Below, piece after piece: positions 1 through 4,755 of a DNA stretch of 5,351 bases. Origin of the DNA: Lachnospiraceae bacterium UBA1755 (GTDB taxonomy: Bacteria; Bacillota; Clostridia; Lachnospirales; Lachnospiraceae); assembly GCA_002314805.1 (NCBI GenBank), contig DCHJ01000093.1, positions 7,073 to 12,423 of the forward strand. Reading direction: 5' to 3'. Positions within the stretch are counted from its first letter, which is position 1; every line of letters begins with the position of its first letter. The notes beneath the pieces were generated by a model. That model was not told the origin of the DNA, ran no database searches, and saw only the letters and a list, made by a program, of their open reading frames with translations. The position numbers and the translations under genes were made by a program.

Positions 1-1674
1 GAAGCTGCGGGAAATACTGCAGATGTATGTACCGTGCAGTCAGAAACTGTACATACAGACAGTATATCTGCCGGTCAGACAGCCGGTGATGCGCAGGCTC
101 CGGCAGCTGCAGCAGATAAACAGCGGATACTTGTGCTGGGCTCAGGTCCTATCCGCATAGGACAGGGTATTGAGTTTGACTATAGCTCTGTTAAATGTGT
201 CGAGGTGCTCAGAAAGCTGGGATATGAAGTTATCATTATCAACAATAATCCGGAGACAGTATCGACCGACTATGATACTGCAGACCGACTGTATTTTGAG
301 CCTGTCACGCTGGAGGATGTGATGGATGTAATAAAGCGGGAGGAGCCGTACGGCGTAGTTGTGGCCTTTGGCGGACAGACTGCTATCAAGCTTGCGATCG
401 AGCTTGACAGGCTCGGAATACGTATCCTCGGTACCTCGGCAGACGGGATAGACAGAGCAGAGGACAGAGAAAAATTTGATGCCTTCCTTGAATCGCTGGG
501 GCAGAAGAGACCGAGGGCGGTTGCCGTGGAGACTGCGGAGGAAGCGCTTATTGCGGCAAGGATACTCGGATATCCTGTATTGCTCAGACCATCCTATGTC
601 ATCGGAGGTCAGGGTATGAGCATAGTCCGGAGTGCAGAGGAGCTTAAGCGCTACATGGGCAATATCCTGTCGGGCAGGATATCCAATTCAGTCCTGGTGG
701 ATAAGTACATGCCCGGTACCGAGCTGGAGGTGGACTGCATTTCCGACGGGAATACAGTGCTGATCCCGGGCATCATGGAGCATATTGAAAGGGCAGGCAT
801 ACATTCCGGAGATTCCATTGCCGTATATCCTCCATACAACATTGATGATTCCATGGTAAAGAAGATAAGTGAGGTCTCATCACGTATCGCGCTGGGACTT
901 GGAACCAGAGGCATCGTAAATATCCAGTACCTTGTATTTGAGGGTGAGCTATATGTCATCGAGGTAAATCCCCGCGCCAGCCGTACCGTGCCTTATATCA
1001 GCAAGGTTACGGGCATACCCATGGTCGAGCTTGCGACCCGCATCATGCTGGGAGAGAGCCTTAAGGATATGGGCTATGAAGCAGGACTTTGCAGGTCTGC
1101 GGCATGCTACGCTGTCAAGGTACCTGTATTCTCATTTGAAAAGATAGCGGATGCCAACAGCATCCTGGGTCCCGAGATGAAATCGACGGGTGAGGTGCTG
1201 GGTATCGGACGCACCAGGACCGAAGCTATGTATAAGGGTCTTGCGGCTTCGGGAGTTGATGTGCACGCATCGGCCACCCGCGGCGAGGATGGTATCCTGA
1301 TCTCGGTCGAGGATTATGATTACAGGGATGCCATTGCAATGGCAGAGAAGTTTACAGACCTTGGCATCAGGCTTTATGCTACTCCTGATACGGCAAGGGC
1401 GATCCGTGAAAGAGGACTCGAGGTGACTACGGCAGGAAATATCTGTGACTGCAATGATATTTATGATCTGATAGACAATGAAAGGGTAAGCTTTGTGGTA
1501 TATACCGGCGCTGTGATGGACAGCTCGGTGGGAGATTTCAGGAGCCTTTACAGGCGGTGCATGAACCGACATATACCATGCATGACCTCGATCGACACGG
1601 CTATGGCCATCGCTGATATAATCGGTGCCCGCTACGATCTGAGCAATACGGGGCTTGTTGATATTAACCGCTGA
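1..1674 (+). CDS. carB: Carbamoyl-phosphate synthase large subunit, C-terminal half (5' end outside window)
   Basis: Makes carbamoyl phosphate from bicarbonate, ammonia and two ATP for pyrimidine and arginine synthesis, in complex with CarA in the cytosol. The reading frame is open from base 1 to the TGA at 1672-1674, giving 557 residues, about half of a usual ~1070-residue CarB. Counting from the first visible residue: 1-41 is a low-complexity linker; 42-50 RILVLGSGP opens the second synthetase half; NPETVSTDYD is at about 83-92; the ATP-grasp loop RPSYVIGGQGM is at 196-206; the metal/ATP motif EVNPRASRTVP is at 321-331; GPEMKSTGEV is at 390-399; the MGS-like allosteric domain runs from about 419 to the end. 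The stretch from RILVLGSGP to the C-terminus is 516 residues, close to the E. coli length, so the 3' end is intact. The GTG at 34 has no convincing ribosome site, so I read this as a continuing CarB and not a separately started half-gene. Odd points are the long linker and a divergent effector loop. Confidence 0.96.
   Translation, partial: EAAGNTADVCTVQSETVHTDSISAGQTAGDAQAPAAAADKQRILVLGSGPIRIGQGIEFDYSSVKCVEVLRKLGYEVIIINNNPETVSTDYDTADRLYFEPVTLEDVMDVIKREEPYGVVVAFGGQTAIKLAIELDRLGIRILGTSADGIDRAEDREKFDAFLESLGQKRPRAVAVETAEEALIAARILGYPVLLRPSYVIGGQGMSIVRSAEELKRYMGNILSGRISNSVLVDKYMPGTELEVDCISDGNTVLIPGIMEHIERAGIHSGDSIAVYPPYNIDDSMVKKISEVSSRIALGLGTRGIVNIQYLVFEGELYVIEVNPRASRTVPYISKVTGIPMVELATRIMLGESLKDMGYEAGLCRSAACYAVKVPVFSFEKIADANSILGPEMKSTGEVLGIGRTRTEAMYKGLAASGVDVHASATRGEDGILISVEDYDYRDAIAMAEKFTDLGIRLYATPDTARAIRERGLEVTTAGNICDCNDIYDLIDNERVSFVVYTGAVMDSSVGDFRSLYRRCMNRHIPCMTSIDTAMAIADIIGARYDLSNTGLVDINR
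24..57 (+). repeat. Perfect 9-bp inverted repeat inside the carB linker
   Basis: TGTATGTAC at 24-32 is the exact reverse complement of GTACATACA at 49-57. An inner CAGT (37-40) can pair with ACTG (46-49) to lengthen the stem in an alternative register around a five-base loop. It lies inside the coding sequence for the low-complexity linker. There is no T-tract after it, so it is not an intrinsic terminator. A role in mRNA folding or translational pausing between the two CarB halves is conceivable but unsupported; it may be chance in a poorly constrained stretch. Confidence 0.55.
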
Positions 1675-1694
1675 GGAAGAGTGGGATGCGGAAT

Positions 1695-1748
1695 TGAAAA
1701 AGTAAATTCCGGCGAAAGGTGCTTTTACAAGTGGAATTTAACTTTTCA
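1695..1748 (+). other. Imperfect long stem-loop just after carB, possible transcript end
   Basis: Bases 1695-1710 pair with 1733-1748 in 15 base pairs, interrupted by single bulged A residues at 1697 and 1740. The 22-base loop holds a small inner hairpin, AAAG (1715-1718)/CTTT (1722-1725). It begins 21 bases after the carB stop codon, where a 3'-end hairpin is expected. The 3' arm ends in ACTTTTCA, so there are few T residues and none in a run after the stem. It could be a weak terminator or an mRNA-protecting hairpin; the function is inferred from position only. Confidence 0.4.
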
Positions 1749-1866
1749 TTCAACGGTGATGAATCAGAGTTTCCTAAGAATTCTATTCATCAAATCAATC
1801 ATATAAAGTGAGGCTTGCTTTTCAGCCTAAAACCTGCAGAGATCCGCATAAACACTGAATGAAAAG
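1742..1866. repeat. 11-bp perfect inverted repeat, arms 1742-1752 and 1856-1866
   Basis: CTTTTCATTCA at 1742-1752 is the exact reverse complement of TGAATGAAAAG at 1856-1866, with 103 bases between. The left arm overlaps the 3' arm of the post-carB stem. A second copy of the core, GCTTTTCA at 1817-1824, can pair with TGAAAAGC at 1860-1867. The three pairings exclude each other. No target duplication or transposase is nearby, so it does not look like an insertion element. Function unknown; chance cannot be excluded. Confidence 0.5.
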
Positions 1867-1943
1867 CCTGACACTCCCCCTGGTATTGGTCATTTTCAAC
1901 ATAAAACCGGTGTATCGCGTATGAAATATGTGTTTTCTCACAA

Positions 1944-1973
1944 TTGACCCTGTACAGGCGCATGCAGTATTAT
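1944..1973 (+). promoter_or_regulatory. Sigma-A-type promoter of the purine operon
   Basis: TTGACC at 1944-1949 matches five of six bases of the -35 consensus and TATTAT at 1968-1973 matches five of six of the -10 consensus, with an 18-base spacer. Transcription would begin near 1980, only about eight bases before the first paired base of the riboswitch aptamer. This is the geometry expected for a promoter serving a 5' leader riboswitch. The call rests on motif match and position. Confidence 0.7.
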
Positions 1974-1987
1974 TAAATCAAACAAAG

Positions 1988-2058
1988 ATATACGGTTACT
2001 GACGGAATTGAGTGGAGCACCACATGAAGCCGTATATTATATGCCGACCGTCTGGGCA
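1988..2058 (+). promoter_or_regulatory. ZMP/ZTP riboswitch aptamer (pfl RNA motif)
   Basis: The RNA senses ZMP/ZTP (AICAR 5'-phosphates), which accumulate when 10-formyl-tetrahydrofolate is short. Every helix of the class can be drawn: P1 is a perfect 8-bp stem, ATATACGG 1988-1995 with CCGTATAT 2030-2037; P2 is GTGG 2012-2015 with CCAC 2020-2023; P3 is TGCC 2042-2045 with GGCA 2055-2058; and the pseudoknot joins GACGG 2001-2005 to CCGTC 2048-2052 in the P3 loop. The hallmark strings ACTGACGG and CCGTCTGGGCA are present. It sits in the leader of purE, a known type of location for this class. P3 shares 2054-2058 with the terminator, so ligand binding should permit read-through (an ON switch). 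Pairings are seen directly; ligand and direction are inferred from the class. Confidence 0.92.
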
Positions 2059-2095
2059 GATTGATCCTTTGGGGTCGGTCTGCCCTTTTTGTTAT
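2054..2095 (+). terminator. Intrinsic terminator, expression platform of the ZTP riboswitch
   Basis: Bases 2054-2067 (GGGCAGATTGATCC) pair along all 14 positions, with three G-U pairs, with 2072-2085 (GGGTCGGTCTGCCC) around a TTTG loop. A T-run follows (TTTTTGTTAT). The 5' arm overlaps the 3' strand of aptamer P3, so the two folds compete. A further alternative pairing, CCGACC 2044-2049 with GGTCGG 2073-2078, could also disturb the terminator. It ends 32 bases before the purE start codon, so it controls the whole purine operon by transcription attenuation. Confidence 0.94.
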
Positions 2096-2127
2096 CTATT
2101 CATTGCATATAAGCGAAGGAGTATGTT

Positions 2128-2619
2128 ATGACAAAGATTGGAGTAGTTTTAGGCAGTAAGTCCGATATGCCTGTGGCTGAAAAGGCTATAGGGATACTGC
2201 GGGAATTTGGCGTACCGTTTGAAGTGCGCATTCTGTCCGCCCACCGATGCCCTGATGAAGCAAGAGAATTTGCTGCATCAGCACGGGAGGGCGGATTTTC
2301 TGTTTTAATAGCCTTTGCGGGCATGGCGGCACATCTTGCAGGAGCGCTGGCAGCCAATACGACACTTCCTGTGATCGGAGTGCCCTGCAAGGGGAACTGC
2401 CTCGACGGTATGGATGCGCTTCTGTCAACAGTGATGATGCCATCAGGCATCCCGGTTGCTACAGTAGCAGTAAACGGCGGCGCTAATGCGGCACTTCTTG
2501 CCCTGCAGATCCTCGGGACCTCGGATAAGAGCATTGCAGAGGCGCTGGATGCGCACAGGGCAAAAGGAAAAGCAGCAGTGCTTGCAGCGGATGAAGAAGT
2601 AAGAAGCTTATATCAATAA
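2128..2619 (+). CDS. purE: PurE-family AIR carboxylase / N5-CAIR mutase
   Basis: Forms CAIR, the carboxylated imidazole intermediate of purine synthesis. The 163-residue protein is full length for a single-domain PurE. The phosphate loop GSKSD is at 9-13; SAHRCPD at 37-43 holds His39, the equivalent of catalytic His45 in E. coli PurE; AAHL with His69 is at 67-70; NTTLPVIGVP is at 77-86; and MPSGIPVAT at 104-112 is the usual C-terminal family signature. AAGGAG at 2116-2121 is six bases before the ATG and fixes the start. SAHR places it nearer class I (N5-CAIR mutase, normally working with PurK), but the glycine-rich loop reads GMAAHLAG instead of the class I GGAAHLPG. No purK follows, since purC starts 23 bases downstream. 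The gene is first in the riboswitch-controlled operon. Confidence 0.96.
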   Translation: MTKIGVVLGSKSDMPVAEKAIGILREFGVPFEVRILSAHRCPDEAREFAASAREGGFSVLIAFAGMAAHLAGALAANTTLPVIGVPCKGNCLDGMDALLSTVMMPSGIPVATVAVNGGANAALLALQILGTSDKSIAEALDAHRAKGKAAVLAADEEVRSLYQ

Positions 2620-2642
2620 AAAAATACGGAGGAGAAAAAGTC

Positions 2643-3323
2643 ATGAACAAGGTCTATCAGGGAAAAACAAAGGATGTGTTTGCACTCGATAACGGAAACT
2701 ATCTGCTGAAATTCAAGGATGATGTCACAGGAAAAGACGGAAAGTTTGATCCGGGCGAGAATGCAGTCGGCCTTACGATCGAAGGCGTAGGCGATGTAAA
2801 CCTCCGTATGTCAGTATACTTCTTTGAGAAGATCAACGCGGCAGGGATCAGGACACATTTCGTATCAGCCGACCTTGAGGATACGACAATGGAGGTCCTT
2901 CCGGCAAGAGTATTCGGCAAGGGACTTGAGGTCATCTGCAGATATAAGGCAGTGGGAAGCTTCTTAAGACGTTACAGTGATTACTGCGAGCCGGGTCAGG
3001 ACCTGCCGGCATATGTGGAGATGACCTTTAAGAATGATGAGAAGGGCGATCCGCTGGTAACAAGAGACGGACTTAAGGTCCTCGGAGTCATGACCTATGA
3101 GCAGTATGACGAGACAGTAAGGATGACTCAGGAGATCACTAAGATCGTAGCAGATGATCTTAAAGCAAAGGGACTTGAGCTTTATGATATCAAGTTTGAA
3201 TACGGATATGATCCCGAAGGCAGGGTCATGCTTATCGACGAGATCGCTTCGGGAAATATGAGAGTTTACAAGGACGGTGAGTATATCGAGCCGATGGAGC
3301 TTTCTAAGCTCTTCTTCGCATAA
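2643..3323 (+). CDS. purC: Phosphoribosylaminoimidazole-succinocarboxamide (SAICAR) synthase
   Basis: Joins CAIR and aspartate with ATP to give SAICAR, the step directly after PurE. The 226-residue protein is slightly shorter than E. coli PurC (237). Motifs: YQGKTKDVF at 5-13 (nucleotide-binding start of the family), ICRYKAVGSFLRRY at 98-111, FKNDEKGDPLV at 129-139 (matching the KND..DP motif), LYDIKFEYG at 180-188, and LIDEIASGNMR at 197-207. The last replaces the usual DE.SPD..R motif, and the helical C-terminal tail after it is truncated. GGAGGAG at 2628-2634 lies eight bases before the ATG, an ideal site. The stop codon shares its last A with the next start (TAATG). I infer a clostridial short-tail variant with the normal function. 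Confidence 0.95.
   Translation: MNKVYQGKTKDVFALDNGNYLLKFKDDVTGKDGKFDPGENAVGLTIEGVGDVNLRMSVYFFEKINAAGIRTHFVSADLEDTTMEVLPARVFGKGLEVICRYKAVGSFLRRYSDYCEPGQDLPAYVEMTFKNDEKGDPLVTRDGLKVLGVMTYEQYDETVRMTQEITKIVADDLKAKGLELYDIKFEYGYDPEGRVMLIDEIASGNMRVYKDGEYIEPMELSKLFFA
3297..3311 (+). other. Small hairpin before the purC/purF stop-start overlap
   Basis: GAGCTT at 3297-3302 pairs perfectly with AAGCTC at 3306-3311 around a TCT loop. It covers the only GGAG sequence (3296-3299) near the next start codon, which in any case lies 23 bases before that ATG, too far for a normal ribosome site. With the TAATG overlap at 3321-3325, this suggests the downstream gene is translated mainly by ribosomes that have just finished purC. 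The regulatory role is inference. Confidence 0.4.
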
Positions 3324-4747
3324 TGGGCGGCTATTTCGGAGCAGCTTCTCACAGTCAGATCGTGCTTGATGTGTTCTTCGGAGTGGATTATCACAGCCAC
3401 CTTGGCACAAAGAGCGCAGGTCTTGCTTTCTGGGATCGGGAAAAGGGCTTCAGGAAGGATATCCATTCCATATCCAATACTCCGTTCAGGGCCAGATTTG
3501 AAAAGGATATCGAGGACAGGACCGGGACCAGCGGCATAGGCTGTATCAATGATTCCGACCCTCAGCCGATCATCGTCAGGTCACAGCTTGGGGTATACGG
3601 CATCCTTACGACCGGGATCATCAGGAATGCAGAGGAGCTTGCGGAAAAATATATGGCTGAGCACAAAGCACTTTTATCGGTACAGAGCTCAGGCAGGGTA
3701 AATATGACCGAGCTTGCCGCTGTGCTTATCAATGAGGAACCGACCATTGAAAGGGGTATCGTCAGGCTGGGCAGACTGATTCAGGGCTCCCTCACGGTGC
3801 TCATACTCTGCCCGGATGGCTCGATCATCGCTTCAAGAGACCGCATGGGCAGACTGCCGGTACATATCGGAAAGCGGGATGACGGCAGATGTGTATCACT
3901 TGAAAGCTTTGCCTATCAGAAGCTCGGCTATGAGGATGAGCATGAGCTGGGTCCGGGCGAGATCGTAAGGATCACTCCGGACGGCTGGGAGATGCTTTCG
4001 CCTCCCGGTGAGAAGACAAGGATATGCGCCTTTCTCTGGTCATATTACGGATATCCCAATTCAACCTACAACAATGTAAATGTAGAAGCCATGAGATACA
4101 GAAACGGTGAGATCATGGCAAGAAATGAAGAGCAGGATATGACCATGCCGGAGGTCGATTATGTGGCAGGTGTGCCGGATTCAGGCATAGCACATGCCAT
4201 CGGCTATTCGGGTGAGAGCGGGATCCCGTATGCAAGGCCCCTCATCAAGTATACGCCTACCTGGCCAAGGAGCTTCATGCCCGATAATCAGGACGTGCGC
4301 AATCAGGTAGCCAGGATGAAGCAGATTCCGGTGCAGGAGCTGATAAGCGGTAAGCGGCTGCTTTTCATAGACGATTCAATAGTGCGCGGTACCCAGCTGC
4401 GTGAGACGGTTGATTTCATCGCGGAGATGGGAGCAGAGGAGGTACATGTCAGGATAGCCTGTCCGCCCATCATGTATGCATGCAAATATCTTAACTTTTC
4501 ACCGGGCAATGATGACATGGGTCTTTTTGCAAGGAAGATCATACAGGAGATTGAGGGTGACGAGGGTCAGAAGCATGTGGATGAATACGCGGATGCCGGT
4601 ACAGAGCGCGGACGGTGCCTCATAAAGACCATGGCAGAGCGCTTCAGACTCGATTCACTGGGCTTTCAGTCACTTGACGGACTGCTTGAGGCGATAGGCA
4701 TAGACAGAGATATGATCTGTACCTACTGCTGGACAGGAAAGGAATAG
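3323..4747 (+). CDS. purF: PurF-family phosphoribosyltransferase lacking the glutaminase active site
   Basis: Its family and place point to the first purine step, phosphoribosylamine from PRPP. The 474 residues align along PurF: Ntn-type N-terminal domain (about 1-225), then a type I phosphoribosyltransferase domain with the PRPP loop DDSIVRGT at 350-357 and GVPDSG at 283-288. Four cysteines sit where B. subtilis PurF binds its [4Fe-4S] cluster: Cys235 (RICAF), Cys387 (YACKY), Cys466 and Cys469 (CTYC). The nucleophile is missing: the protein starts MGGYFG, not MCGIVG, and the first cysteine is residue 74. The HVRYPT loop is replaced by CINDSD (74-79), HNGN by TTGI (96-99), and SDSE by NMTE (127-130). 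TAA at 3305-3307 closes the frame upstream, so no start was missed. The ammonia-channel loop is also changed (KYTPTWPRSF, 309-318). I infer an ammonia-dependent or altered enzyme; I recall similar Cys-less proteins annotated as PurF in clostridia and Bacteroidetes. Start by TAATG overlap with purC. Confidence 0.85.
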   Translation: MGGYFGAASHSQIVLDVFFGVDYHSHLGTKSAGLAFWDREKGFRKDIHSISNTPFRARFEKDIEDRTGTSGIGCINDSDPQPIIVRSQLGVYGILTTGIIRNAEELAEKYMAEHKALLSVQSSGRVNMTELAAVLINEEPTIERGIVRLGRLIQGSLTVLILCPDGSIIASRDRMGRLPVHIGKRDDGRCVSLESFAYQKLGYEDEHELGPGEIVRITPDGWEMLSPPGEKTRICAFLWSYYGYPNSTYNNVNVEAMRYRNGEIMARNEEQDMTMPEVDYVAGVPDSGIAHAIGYSGESGIPYARPLIKYTPTWPRSFMPDNQDVRNQVARMKQIPVQELISGKRLLFIDDSIVRGTQLRETVDFIAEMGAEEVHVRIACPPIMYACKYLNFSPGNDDMGLFARKIIQEIEGDEGQKHVDEYADAGTERGRCLIKTMAERFRLDSLGFQSLDGLLEAIGIDRDMICTYCWTGKE

Positions 4748-4755
4748 GGCATCAT

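Larger units (their letters stand above)
1675..1943. other. Non-coding spacer between carB and the purine promoter
   Basis: About 270 bases with no convincing gene on either strand. It is visibly more A/T-rich than the flanking genes. It contains a long imperfect stem (1695-1748), an 11-bp inverted repeat (1742-1752 with 1856-1866), and a small hairpin AGGCT (1811-1815)/AGCCT (1824-1828). The carB transcript should end here, but no classic GC-rich stem followed by a T-run is present. A 42-codon frame from GTG 1681 to TAA 1804-1806 was considered and dismissed. Confidence 0.6.

Noticed and set aside
34..36. GTG as the true start of a separate C-terminal carB half-gene
   Set aside because: No ribosome site precedes it and the frame is open to the window edge. 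It is better explained as an internal valine in the linker, though split carB genes do exist in some organisms.
1132..1572. Minus-strand frame of 146 codons opposite carB
   Set aside because: It is fully inside the CarB allosteric-domain coding region and has no domain or ribosome site of its own.
1681..1806. Possible 41-residue small protein from GTG 1681, in frame with carB
   Set aside because: The GAGGAAG before it leaves almost no spacing, the stem-loop at 1695-1748 covers it, and the peptide shows no recognisable feature.
1811..1828. AGGCT/AGCCT hairpin as the carB terminator
   Set aside because: It has only five base pairs and is followed by AAAACC, not by a T-run.
1975..2060. Purine (guanine/adenine) or THF riboswitch instead of ZTP
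   Set aside because: The three-way junction of purine aptamers and the THF-class conserved bases are not seen, while every helix and the pseudoknot of the ZTP class are present.
2100..2534. Minus-strand frame of 144 codons opposite purE
   Set aside because: It lies on the opposite strand of a clear PurE gene and would cross the riboswitch leader; its composition is that of an antisense shadow.
3323..3345. Frameshift or wrong start explaining the missing PurF cysteine
   Set aside because: The frame is blocked upstream by TAA at 3305-3307, and other glutaminase residues far downstream are lost too, so a local error cannot account for it.
2964..3466. Minus-strand frames across the purC/purF junction
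   Set aside because: They are opposite two well-supported overlapping genes and show no recognisable family.
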